Source: Luteibacter yeojuensis (GTDB lineage Bacteria; Pseudomonadota; Gammaproteobacteria; Xanthomonadales; Rhodanobacteraceae). Taken from it: DNA of 64,000 nucleotides. The notes beneath the pieces were generated by a model. The model did no database searches. It worked only from the letters and a program-made list of their open reading frames with translations, and was not told the DNA's origin. The stretch spans positions 62,001 through 126,000 of the forward strand of contig NZ_JZRB01000003.1 in the NCBI RefSeq assembly GCF_000964085.1, in the 5' to 3' direction. Below are positions 25,638 through 33,892 of the stretch, piece by piece. The first letter of the stretch is position 1; every line of letters starts with the position of its first letter. Made by a program: the position numbers and the translations under genes.

Positions 25638-25810
25638 TTGAAACGCAACAGCTTCGTGCGCGGTCCTACGGGCACGGCCACCAACCAGGTGGTCGCAGAC
25701 AGCGCGCCGGCGACGATGCCCCACATCGTCGGCCGAACCAGACCCGATACATTCATCGGAATCGAGCCACGACCGAACAGTTCGGCCGTTTCAGTGCGAG
25801 TTGGCCTCAT
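25634..25810 (-). CDS. Small membrane protein, 58 aa
   Basis: A short frame beginning MRPTRTETAELFGRGSIPMN, with one membrane helix (WGIVAGALSATTWLVAVPVG) and a basic end. The ATGA overlap with the following membrane protein gene supports both. No clear ribosome site; the internal Met at residue 18 is another possible start. Partner proteins of this kind may form a small hetero-oligomeric membrane complex. Confidence 0.55.
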   Translation of the reverse strand: MRPTRTETAELFGRGSIPMNVSGLVRPTMWGIVAGALSATTWLVAVPVGPRTKLLRFK

Positions 25811-26116
25811 CGGTATGCGTTGATGGTGGGGGACGAGTGTGCCACCTGCCCCCTTGTCACGCTACAGAACATCCACGAATCCTCTACTGACGAGATCCGG
25901 CATTCCCGGCCGGTCGGCCCTGACAGAACGAGTATCCTCGGAAAACCCGACGGTCTTCCGACCCCGTCCCATGAGATGCGGGCCCGAGTGCGCTCACACC
26001 CGGACCCGCGGACGCAGTCACTGACAAGCCGCTGCTGATGCCCAACGTAGCGAAAGACGAAGACCTGTCAACCCGACCGGCCCGCGTCAGGCGCATCGGA
26101 GTTCCCCTTGACGTCA
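25811..26116. other. Intergenic region between membrane gene pair and ATPase gene
   Basis: No gene seen. It contains an imperfect GC-rich hairpin (GCGGGCCCGAGTGCG with CACCCGGACCCGC, near 25979-26010) and, just after it, TGACAAGCCGCTGCT at 26022-26036, a copy of the motif repeated at 31021-31035. Confidence 0.5.
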
Positions 26117-28714
26117 TCAAGAAACCGTCCGCCCATCAAACTCCTTGATCCAGGCCACCATCGTGGCGATATCGGCCAGAAGGTCGTTGGGGTCGATGTC
26201 GGACGAGGGAGTCTCGTAGGACTGTGAGTGTTCGAACGCCGAGTATTTCGTCATCATCCCTTCGATGAGCTCGCAGTCCGCCCTGGTCACCGCAGAGAGA
26301 CGGGTGAGCATGCCACCGGTCTTGATCTCGCGTCGGTATCGGACCACGACCTTGGCGCAAAGGTGATCTTCGACGGCCCGCTCCATGAGGATGCGGAAGT
26401 TGCTACAGGCGGCCTTTAGGCTGTTCTGTTGTTCGTCGTGATCCAGCTTGGCTGCGGACCGCACCTTGCTATCGAGCTCATTGAATCCCTTCTTGGGCGA
26501 CTGGGCGAATACCTTGATCGTGGCCGGGACTCCGGCCTCGTGCCCGCGTCGATCGATCGCCACCACATCGACGACGACCCTCCCGCCCTTGGCCTCCGCT
26601 TGGGTCGCTGAATGTTCGATCAGCACGCCCATGGAAAGCCGGTGCGTGAACACGATGACCTGTCGGCTTTCGGCCAACTCAACCAGGCGCAGCGCCACCG
26701 CCTCCTCGAACCGCTGGTCCAAGGAGGAAATCGGGTCGTCAAAGATGACGGGCAACGATCGGTGGGTGCCCGTGACGTCCGCCAAAAAGGCCGCCAGCGC
26801 CACGACGCGCTGCTCACCCTCACTCAACACCTCCCGGCTCTTCACCTTAGCGTTCGTTTCCGCGAGACCGATGGTGAACGTGACCACGCCCTTCCCTTCC
26901 TGCTTGTGCGAGAGGCGCACCGGAATGTGGGTGCCACCGAGACGTGCCAGTTCGTGGTTGAAACGGTCGACGAAGCCGCCCGCCAGTTCGGCTTTGGCGA
27001 TGGCGTTGCTGAAGGTGGTCAGGGCATTTGTCTGCGCGAGGCGTTCGGCATCTTCGAAGATCCCCAGCTGGCGTTTGCGCTCGACTTCTGCGAGGACCGC
27101 GTCCTGAATGGTCGATAGCCACTCTTGGCCCTGGAGATCGAGCAGCCGCGCTTCCTGGCACTTACGGCCCTCGGGGTCCAGCAACTGCGCCAGAGCGTCC
27201 CGCCGGGCAATGAGCGCGGCCTGGGTTTGAGCCACGGCAGCTTGGAACGGCGCCCAATCCACCGCGGTCACCACGGCATCGCCTGCCCGCAGGTTCGCCA
27301 GGCGCTGTTCAACTTGCTTTCCCAGCAGGTCCGCGGCCTCCGGTGTCATGCCGGTCGTGACGCCTATGCCGGGCCAGTAATCCGGGGCCAACGGGCCCGG
27401 GATGGCGGCGATGAGAGCATCCCGTTCCCGTTCGGCGGTGGTGGCGTCAGCCTGAAGCCGATTGGCGACATAGTCGGCAAAGTCCGCCATCCGCCGCTTG
27501 CCATCGTCCGCCAGCGGTTGCTGACAGAGGACACACCGGGAGCCCTCGTCCGTATTCGGGTGGACATGATCGGGGTAGGCCGTCTGGGCATAGGCCGCCG
27601 CTGCTGCCCAAAGCCGCAGCCAGGTTCCACCGCCGACGCCGGGCAAGGGAATCCCGGCAAAGAAGTCGCGACCGTAGTCCACGGCGGCCTGCCGGGCACC
27701 GGCCGCATGGGCCCGTGCCGCTGCTAGTCCTTGCGCCGCCGCGTCGTCGAACGTAAGGGCCCAGGCTCCCATCTGACCGCTCAAGTTCGCAAGATGGTTG
27801 ATCGCTCCCACCACCTGACCGTGGGCCGTAGCCGGGTCCGCCTGGAGGAGCGCGGCCTCCAGGCCGATGCGCTCAGCCGCCTCTTCCGGGGTGAACTGGC
27901 ATCCCTCGTTGACCGCCCGGAGGGTCGTTGCCGCGGACAGACTCTGATGAAAGCCCGCGGCACGGGTTCCGGCCAGCAGGGGCGGCACTGGCGGCAGCAT
28001 GGACACCAACCGCTCACCTCGCTGTCGAAGTCGCTCGGCCACGTAGCCGGACACCTTGATCAGCGTGTTGACGAAGCGCATGGACCGCGGCAGATGAGTG
28101 GCGGTCGAGGCCCCTTGTCCCAGGTGGGCGGCGGTCGCGCTGTCGAAGACCGGAACAGAAGCCAACGGGCCAAATGTGCCTTGAGCCCCTTGCCAAGCGT
28201 GGTCGGCCACATTGACGTAGGGTGTGCCAGCGTGATCGCCGCTCTCCCTCAAACGCACCATGGCCGACACCGGCTCGGCCATACCGGCCGGGCCAAAAAC
28301 GTTGCCATGAATGGGTTCTGCCGCCTTCGCACCGCACATCTGCTTGAGCAATCGGGCGTAGCCCGATTTGCCAGCCCCGTTGGGCCCGTAAACCACGGTG
28401 AGGTCGCCGCCTAGGTCGAGTTCGGCACGCTGGCCAAACGCATTCACGCCTCGGATGTGCCAAAGCCGCTGGATGCGGAGCTCTGGGCCGAGCGGAACGG
28501 CCTGGATGACGCCGGCGGCGAGCGAGGGATGAGACCCGGCGAGGGTGCCCGCCGCTTCGGCATGGCAATGGTCCGCCAATGCGTCCAGGGCAGCGTCGTC
28601 GGGCGGCCTCCCGGTGGTCACCAGGCCATGGGCCGCAGCCCGAAGCCAGCTCGGCCGGTTGTCCAGCCATGCCTCTACCGTGGCCGGCGGTGCGGCCTGT
28701 CCCTGTGCTGCCAT
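26117..28714 (-). CDS. SMC/RloC-like AAA_13-type ATPase, putative defence protein
   Basis: A soluble protein of 865 residues. Walker A is GPNGAGKSG at about 110-118; a long middle region includes CVLCQQPL near 394 (half of a zinc-hook-like CxxC) between helical segments; the ABC signature LSEGEQRVVALAAF is near 629, Walker B VIFDDPISSLD near 656 and the switch His in VFTHRLSMG near 690. This is the architecture of RloC/PrrC-like and other AAA_13 ATPases that monitor DNA or phage attack. I see no clear HEPN Rx4-6H nuclease motif; the C-terminal 150 residues (ending TKYSAFEHSQSYETPSSD...) may be the effector. It is divergent from the TIR/caspase operon with 158 bases between. The start MAAQGQ is chosen over a longer frame. 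Confidence 0.78.
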   Translation of the reverse strand: MAAQGQAAPPATVEAWLDNRPSWLRAAAHGLVTTGRPPDDAALDALADHCHAEAAGTLAGSHPSLAAGVIQAVPLGPELRIQRLWHIRGVNAFGQRAELDLGGDLTVVYGPNGAGKSGYARLLKQMCGAKAAEPIHGNVFGPAGMAEPVSAMVRLRESGDHAGTPYVNVADHAWQGAQGTFGPLASVPVFDSATAAHLGQGASTATHLPRSMRFVNTLIKVSGYVAERLRQRGERLVSMLPPVPPLLAGTRAAGFHQSLSAATTLRAVNEGCQFTPEEAAERIGLEAALLQADPATAHGQVVGAINHLANLSGQMGAWALTFDDAAAQGLAAARAHAAGARQAAVDYGRDFFAGIPLPGVGGGTWLRLWAAAAAYAQTAYPDHVHPNTDEGSRCVLCQQPLADDGKRRMADFADYVANRLQADATTAERERDALIAAIPGPLAPDYWPGIGVTTGMTPEAADLLGKQVEQRLANLRAGDAVVTAVDWAPFQAAVAQTQAALIARRDALAQLLDPEGRKCQEARLLDLQGQEWLSTIQDAVLAEVERKRQLGIFEDAERLAQTNALTTFSNAIAKAELAGGFVDRFNHELARLGGTHIPVRLSHKQEGKGVVTFTIGLAETNAKVKSREVLSEGEQRVVALAAFLADVTGTHRSLPVIFDDPISSLDQRFEEAVALRLVELAESRQVIVFTHRLSMGVLIEHSATQAEAKGGRVVVDVVAIDRRGHEAGVPATIKVFAQSPKKGFNELDSKVRSAAKLDHDEQQNSLKAACSNFRILMERAVEDHLCAKVVVRYRREIKTGGMLTRLSAVTRADCELIEGMMTKYSAFEHSQSYETPSSDIDPNDLLADIATMVAWIKEFDGRTVS

Positions 28715-28872
28715 GGGTGGTCTCCCTGTCGTTGCGCAAAGGATAAAGCGGCGAGGCACGACTGCCCAGACGCCTTCCAGTTGCCGATTTCGCTCAATGA
28801 TTTTTCGCGCGCCGGAACATGTAATGGCTACTGTTCCGGAACCTCAATCGCAGGCCAATCGAAGGAATCGCC

Positions 28873-29244
28873 ATGGCAGAAAAGAAAGTGGTATTCGTCG
28901 CATTCGCAATCGAAGACGAACGTCAAAGGGATTTTCTGAAGGGGCAGTCGTTGAGCCCGCGCGCGCCCTACGAGTTCATCGATATGTCGGTCAAGGAAGC
29001 CTACGATAGCGACTGGAAAGACAAAGTGCGCACCCGAATCCGTCGTTCTCACGGGGTCATTGTTCTGGTCAGTAAGAACTCACTTAACTCGACAGGACAG
29101 AAGTGGGAGATTGCCTGTGCCAAGGAAGAGAAGAAGCCCATCCGCGGCATATGGGCCTACTCCGACGACCGGACAGATCTAGCTGGCGTCCCTACCTATA
29201 CCTGGACAGACAAGAACATCTCCGACTTCATCGACAGTCTCTAA
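28873..29244 (+). CDS. TIR-like domain protein, Thoeris ThsB-type
   Basis: A 123-residue single-domain protein. It begins with strand [17 protein letters not shown], followed by [24 protein letters not shown] and [13 protein letters not shown], and the candidate catalytic Glu79 in [20 protein letters not shown]. This is the MTH538/ThsB-like TIR pattern. ThsB proteins turn NAD+ into cyclic ADP-ribose-type signals on phage infection. An AAGGA site precedes ATG. The caspase-like gene follows by 10 bases, so in this operon the usual ThsA effector is replaced by a protease, as described for type IV Thoeris. Confidence 0.88.
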   Translation: MAEKKVVFVAFAIEDERQRDFLKGQSLSPRAPYEFIDMSVKEAYDSDWKDKVRTRIRRSHGVIVLVSKNSLNSTGQKWEIACAKEEKKPIRGIWAYSDDRTDLAGVPTYTWTDKNISDFIDSL

Positions 29245-29254
29245 GGAATGTGCC

Positions 29255-30238
29255 GTGAGGAAAGCACTGATTGTCGGGATCGACTACTACGACCACATCA
29301 GCGGGTTGAGTGGCTGTGTCAACGACGCGCACAGCATAAAGAATGCGCTCGAAAGGCATGCGGACGGCACTGTGAACTTCGCGACACCAATGCTCATGGT
29401 GTCGTCTGGATCCAGCGAGAAGATCACGCAGCAGGACCTCATGGAAGCCGCCAAAGCGCTTTTTGAAGACAACGCCGAAGTTGCGCTGTTCTACTTCGCT
29501 GGGCATGGGCATATCGAGGATGTTGGGGGATTTCTTTGCGGAACCGACTGTAAGACCGGAAACGACGGGTTCAGGCTTTCCGATCTCATTATGTTTGCTC
29601 GGAAATCACCGGCTACCAACAGGATCATTATCCTAGACAGTTGCCACAGCGGTATCGCCGGCAACGGCGAAGCTGACTCCAAGATTGCTGAAATCAGCGA
29701 AGGGATGACTGTCTTAACAGCATCAGCCGCCAATCAATATGCGATGGAAGTAGACGGTGGTGGCGCCGGGGTGTTCACCACGTTACTCGTAGACGCGCTC
29801 GGCGGAGCAGCCGCCAACCTTGTTGGTGATGTAACGCCCGGTAGTGTTTACGCACATATTGATCAGTCACTTGGCCCTTGGCAGCAGCGCCCAGTATTCA
29901 AAACCAATGTGAAATCGTTTGTATCGCTGAAAAAAGCCGCCGCTCCGATCCCGCTGGAAGATTTACAGGCACTGGCCAAACATTTCCCAACCGCGTCGCA
30001 TCAGTTTCAACTCGACCCCACCTTCGAGCCAGAACGGGCGCCCAATGACACACACTCACCCCCGCCAAATCCGGCCAACACCGCAATCTTTGCGGTGCTC
30101 CAGCGTTACGCCAAAGTCAACCTAGTTCGGCCGGTCGAAGCTCCCCACATGTGGCACGCGGCCATGGCGAGCAAATCATGTGAGCTCACTGTCCTCGGAC
30201 AACACTACCGTAAACTGGTCGAAGACAAACTCATTTAG
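29255..30238 (+). CDS. Caspase-like (C14) protease, probable Thoeris effector
   Basis: A 327-residue protein. The peptidase C14 domain spans about residues 1-225: [23 protein letters not shown] at the start, catalytic His84 in FYFAGHGH and catalytic Cys130 in [10 protein letters not shown], both present. A Pro-rich linker (about 255-275) leads to a C-terminal domain of 55 residues ([20 protein letters not shown]..., [17 protein letters not shown]), probably for ligand sensing or assembly. The start is GTG with GGAATG upstream. In type IV Thoeris the TIR product activates such a protease, which then degrades cell proteins to stop the phage. Activity here is inferred from family and order. Confidence 0.88.
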   Translation: MRKALIVGIDYYDHISGLSGCVNDAHSIKNALERHADGTVNFATPMLMVSSGSSEKITQQDLMEAAKALFEDNAEVALFYFAGHGHIEDVGGFLCGTDCKTGNDGFRLSDLIMFARKSPATNRIIILDSCHSGIAGNGEADSKIAEISEGMTVLTASAANQYAMEVDGGGAGVFTTLLVDALGGAAANLVGDVTPGSVYAHIDQSLGPWQQRPVFKTNVKSFVSLKKAAAPIPLEDLQALAKHFPTASHQFQLDPTFEPERAPNDTHSPPPNPANTAIFAVLQRYAKVNLVRPVEAPHMWHAAMASKSCELTVLGQHYRKLVEDKLI

Positions 30239-30245
30239 GACGGTC

Positions 30246-30515
30246 ATGACCGCCGAGCAGACTCTTGAGCAGATCCGTGAAGAACTGGCCGCGATCGAGC
30301 ATGAGCGGTGGTCACATTGGCAGAAATATCTTCACGGGAAAGGCGTTTCACAGCCTGACGGGAGCATTTTGCTCCCGTCCGAACTCGTCTCAAAGTGGGA
30401 GCGTTTGATCGCCACGTCTTACGGTGAGCTGACCGAGAAGGAAAAGCAGAGCGATCGCGATCAGGTTGACCGCTATATTCCCATCATCGCTAAAGCACTA
30501 TCCATAACGGACTAA
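30246..30515 (+). CDS. Small RyR-like domain protein, third gene of the TIR/caspase operon
   Basis: An 89-residue protein with the pattern of stand-alone RyR-like domains: AAIEHERWSHWQKYLHG, then LVSKWERLIATSYGELTEKEKQSDRDQVDRYIPII. Such domains are common in phages and in nucleotide-linked conflict systems, where they may bind nucleotide ligands. An AGGA site made partly from the caspase stop codon lies 5 bases before ATG, and only 7 bases separate the genes. It could modulate the signal or be an unrelated passenger. The role is open. Confidence 0.7.
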   Translation: MTAEQTLEQIREELAAIEHERWSHWQKYLHGKGVSQPDGSILLPSELVSKWERLIATSYGELTEKEKQSDRDQVDRYIPIIAKALSITD

Positions 30516-31158
30516 ACCGAGCGAATGCGTGGCGCTAGCGGTGAATGATCACGGTGGCGGGTTGTCAATGATCCAACTGCGCATGACTTCCTGAAGATAG
30601 TTCAAGCCGCGACCTCGTCAGCGCGAGCCACGCCGAACCGATCCCAGTGGCCCAGGGAAACCTGCTAGAGCCCGCGCGTTCCTGATCGACGGTCGCTGCT
30701 AAATGTGGATCGGAAAGCGCCATAAGGTTGCGTCACTTTGCCGCACCGTCGCTTGACCAGTCTCACGCAATTCGAGACAGTTCCAGCCGGGTAAAAACTT
30801 GAGGATCGTCCTCGAGTTAGCCCTGCCCCGGAAATAGGGCGCCGTCGATCTCTCGGGTTTCCGGGGGTGGTTGACGACCTCTCGGTTTCCGCTAGTTCTG
30901 GAGGGCTTTCCGCGCCTTCCCTCAACTACCGGACTCTTCGCCCATGACCTGATCTGACCTTCAGGCGGACAAAAAAAGAGCCGGGTGTCATCAGCACCCG
31001 GCTCCCGATCGCAGTGATTTGACAACCCGCTGCTACCCGAAAACCTAGGGCCGCCTCCCCCACCTGTCAAGCCCCTCACCCGGAGGGGCACGGGCATCTT
31101 TTGCCCGATCTTTGACCCGTCGCACGGAGTGCGATGGACCTCACACGGAGTGTTCCCT
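30516..31158. other. Non-coding stretch with an inverted repeat pair, between Thoeris-like operon and IS21
   Basis: No convincing gene on either strand. It contains GCGGGTTGTCAA at 30557-30568 and its exact inverse TTGACAACCCGC at 31020-31031, about 450 bases apart, and a strong hairpin at 30972-31005. The segment near 30690-30770 may be old IS debris, but I could not match it to an element. The IS21 left end should be in the last 150 bases. Confidence 0.5.
30972..31005 (-). terminator. Rho-independent terminator on the minus strand
   Basis: GAGCCGGGTG / CACCCGGCTC, a 10-bp stem with a 7-base loop, and seven A on its left side (T tract on the minus strand). It would stop transcription coming from the IS21 side toward the Thoeris-like operon. 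Confidence 0.75.
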
Positions 31159-32709
31159 ATGGCCCGACCGATGCTTAAGCAAATGGAGGCGCTGCGCCTC
31201 ATCCTCACCACGACCCTCGGCGACCGCGACATCGCCGGTGCGGTCCGGCTGTCCCGCACGACGGTCACCCGCTATCGCCACATGCTGGCCGAGAAACAGC
31301 TGACCTGGAATGACGTCCGGGATCTTTCTCCAAAACGCATGGATGCGACGTTCAACAAACCCCACCGCGGCAACAAGGTCAAAGCGGAAGTGGATTATCC
31401 CGCGCTTCAGGACTTCCTGGCCGCGCATCGCATGTCACTCCAAGTCTGGTGGGAAACCATCTACCGCCCCGCGCACACTCCCTCTCATCGTTCGTATTCG
31501 AACATCTCTGCAGGGCTTCGGCGCTACCGCGCCACGATGCCCTCGGTGATGTATCAGAAGCATGTGCCAGGGCAAAAGGTCTTTGTCGACTTCATCGGCA
31601 AACGGCCCCACTTCATCGATCGCAAAACCCAGCAACGGGTTTACGTGGAGGTGTTCGTGGGCACCTTGGGCGCAAGCAACTACACGTATGCCACCGCCCT
31701 GCCGTCTCAGGCCGTGCCTGACTTCATCCGGGCCCATGCGCAGATGTTCGCGTTCTTCGGCGGCGTGCCCGACATGGTGGTGCCGGACAACCTGAAGTCC
31801 GCCATGACCAAAGCCGGGCCGGACGGCGAGATTCAGCGCAGCTACGAGGACCTGACCCGCCACTATGGCGTCGTGGCGCTCGCGGCGCGCCCCTACAAGC
31901 CCAAGGACAAGGGCAAGGTGGAACGGCAGGTCGGCATCCTGACCGATCGCATCATGTCCCGTCTGAACACGATGACGTTCTACTCGATCGAGGAACTCAA
32001 CGCCCAGTTGGCGATCTTCCTCGACGAAGAAAACAACCGACCCATGGCCAACAAAATGCCCAGTCGGCGAGAACGGTTCGACGGCATCGAACGGGCGGCA
32101 CTCCGGCCATTGCCACCCACACCCTACGAATACGCCGCCATCAAACCGAACGTGCGCGTGGATGCCGGCTACCACATCCTTGTGGACTATCACCGCTACT
32201 CTGTGCCCCACACCCTGGTCGGTCAACGCGTGGATGCGCGGATCACCGATACTAACATCGAGCTGTTCCACGACGGGCGGGTCGTCGCCCGACACACGCG
32301 CAGCCACGAGGTAGGCGGCCTCACGACGACCCCGAGCCACCAGCCGGACCACCACCGCGCGCAAGCCGAACGCACACCGGAAGCCCTGCGGGCCTGGGCA
32401 AAGCTGGCGGGTCCGGCCATCCATCGATTTGTCGAAAAGCAGTTCAACCAGGACCGCCCCTATCTCGGTTTGCGCCCAGCGGACAAGCTCAAAACCCTTG
32501 CGGGCAAATACGGTTCGGCCACCATCGACCAAGCGCTGGCGTCCTACTCCGATCTCTCCCACGTGACCGTTTCGGACCTGTCACGAAAGCTCTCCATCCA
32601 GGCCAAGGAAGGTGCCTCGACCGCTCGGCGTGCTCGCAATGCCGGCGGATCCCGATCCTTTACCGATGTGAGGTTTCCCCATGCGTCATCTTCCCCAACA
32701 ACTTCGTGA
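31159..32709 (+). CDS. istA: IS21-family transposase IstA
   Basis: A 516-residue transposase. The N-terminus carries a helix-turn-helix (GDRDIAGAVRLSRTTVTRYRHML). The DDE catalytic residues are Asp144 (VFVDFIGK), Asp210 (MVVPDNLKSA) and Glu255 (KGKVERQVG), all present. The C-terminal half includes the SH3-like segment YHRYSVPHTLVGQRVDARI. IstA cuts and joins the element ends and needs IstB. ATG is chosen with GGAG 8 bases upstream. The 3' end overlaps istB by 29 bases. Confidence 0.95.
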   Translation: MARPMLKQMEALRLILTTTLGDRDIAGAVRLSRTTVTRYRHMLAEKQLTWNDVRDLSPKRMDATFNKPHRGNKVKAEVDYPALQDFLAAHRMSLQVWWETIYRPAHTPSHRSYSNISAGLRRYRATMPSVMYQKHVPGQKVFVDFIGKRPHFIDRKTQQRVYVEVFVGTLGASNYTYATALPSQAVPDFIRAHAQMFAFFGGVPDMVVPDNLKSAMTKAGPDGEIQRSYEDLTRHYGVVALAARPYKPKDKGKVERQVGILTDRIMSRLNTMTFYSIEELNAQLAIFLDEENNRPMANKMPSRRERFDGIERAALRPLPPTPYEYAAIKPNVRVDAGYHILVDYHRYSVPHTLVGQRVDARITDTNIELFHDGRVVARHTRSHEVGGLTTTPSHQPDHHRAQAERTPEALRAWAKLAGPAIHRFVEKQFNQDRPYLGLRPADKLKTLAGKYGSATIDQALASYSDLSHVTVSDLSRKLSIQAKEGASTARRARNAGGSRSFTDVRFPHASSSPTTS

Positions 32710-33478
32710 ACTTCGACTACCTGGCATGGCCGAGGCATTGGAGGCGTGGCATGCCACGCCCGCCAACGCCGACCGTGGCCAGGACGAACTCCTGGCCTAT
32801 CTGCTCGACGCACACCGCCAGGCGTTGACCCAGGGTCGGTCCGAGGGCTTCTTCCGTCGAGCTGGCTTGGCCACCCATTTCAGCATAGCCACGTTTACAC
32901 CCGGACAAGCAACCGGCCTGCTGCCCCAGCGCATGGACCACTTGAAGGGTCTGTCGTGGATCCCACGCGGCCAGTGTGTGGTGATCACGGGCCCGGCTCG
33001 CTCGGGTAAGACCCACTTGTCCGCAGGGCTGGGCCAAGAGGCGATGGTCCAGGGTGTGCGCACGCTGTTTGTCCAGACCCCGCGCATGCTGGAACGCTGT
33101 CTGGATATCGAGGAGCCATCCGCCTCCCGGAAGCGCTACCTCAAGCAACTGGGCACCATCCCCCTGCTGGTGATGGACGACTTTGCGACGGAGCACGCGA
33201 GCACCGAACGCACATATCTGCTGCGCCGGCTGCTGGACGACCGAAACCGCAAAGGGCTGCCGACGGTGGTGGCGTCAATCAATGACGTCGGCGACTGGGA
33301 CGACTACTTCGAGGACGCCGCTGCCCGGGAGGGCATCTACGCCCGCCTGCTGGACCAATGCCACCGGATCGAGTTGAAGCGGCGACCACCAGCGGCGGCG
33401 CACCCGAAGGCAGGCCGCGGTTCCACACACAGGACCCGCGCAAAGGTCACAGCAGCAAAGCAGGCGGCCTCTTCCTGA
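32681..33478 (+). CDS. istB: IS21-family helper ATPase IstB
   Basis: A 265-residue AAA+ ATPase of the DnaC/IstB type. Walker A is GPARSGKT at residues 104-111 and Walker B is LLVMDDF at about 162-168; the N-terminal RLPGMAEAL helix is typical of IstB. It forms an ATP-dependent assembly that selects target DNA and activates IstA. GAGGT precedes ATG inside istA. The C-terminus is Arg/Lys-rich. Confidence 0.94.
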   Translation: MRHLPQQLRELRLPGMAEALEAWHATPANADRGQDELLAYLLDAHRQALTQGRSEGFFRRAGLATHFSIATFTPGQATGLLPQRMDHLKGLSWIPRGQCVVITGPARSGKTHLSAGLGQEAMVQGVRTLFVQTPRMLERCLDIEEPSASRKRYLKQLGTIPLLVMDDFATEHASTERTYLLRRLLDDRNRKGLPTVVASINDVGDWDDYFEDAAAREGIYARLLDQCHRIELKRRPPAAAHPKAGRGSTHRTRAKVTAAKQAASS

Positions 33479-33501
33479 CCCAGTCCCAGGGTCCGCCCTA
33501 T

Positions 33502-33526
33502 AGCCCCGGCATGCCGGGGCTTTTTT
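33502..33526 (+). terminator. Rho-independent terminator after istB
   Basis: AGCCCCGGC / GCCGGGGCT hairpin followed by six T, 23 bases after the istB stop. Confidence 0.9.
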
Positions 33527-33585
33527 GCGCCCGACAGATCCGATTCTTCACCAACTGGCCGGGCTGGTCGCAGCTGTGAACCCAC

Positions 33586-33892
33586 CTAGTCGCCTCGCAA
33601 TCCGCTGCTGGTGGCCGCGAAACGCGGACAGCCTGTTGTGGCACGCCCGTCAGCGCGGGTGAGCACGAACACCATTATGTGAGTGGCGCCGGTGGATGAG
33701 CATGGGAAGACGCCGCGATAAAATCAATCACTTAGCAAGATTGGACAGGCTGATTAAGAATGGGCGGACAGATCGTGTAGCACATACATCTGTATGCGCT
33801 CCCCACTCTTGGCCACCATGCTCAAACAGAGTTACTCGGTTATCCAACAGCGTGTGCGGAGCCACCGAAGAGGTCGCCCGCGCCAGCCTCGG
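33586..33892. other. Intergenic, right flank of IS21
   Basis: No gene seen. It contains CAATCCGCTGCTGG near 33597-33610, a degenerate copy of the TGACAACCCGCTGCT motif found left of the IS, and should include the IS21 right end. Confidence 0.4.

Larger units (their letters stand above)
31159..33526 (+). mobile_element. IS21-family insertion sequence (coding part; ends not resolved)
   Basis: Intact overlapping istA and istB genes followed by a strong terminator. I could not identify matching terminal inverted repeats or a target-site duplication by eye. Both genes are full length, so the element may be active. Confidence 0.88.

Noticed and set aside
31060-33620. Terminal inverted repeats of the IS21 element
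   Set aside because: Candidates such as CTGTCAAGCCCC at 31073 and CTGTCGGGCGCA on the opposite strand near 33536 agree only in the first bases, too weak to set the ends.
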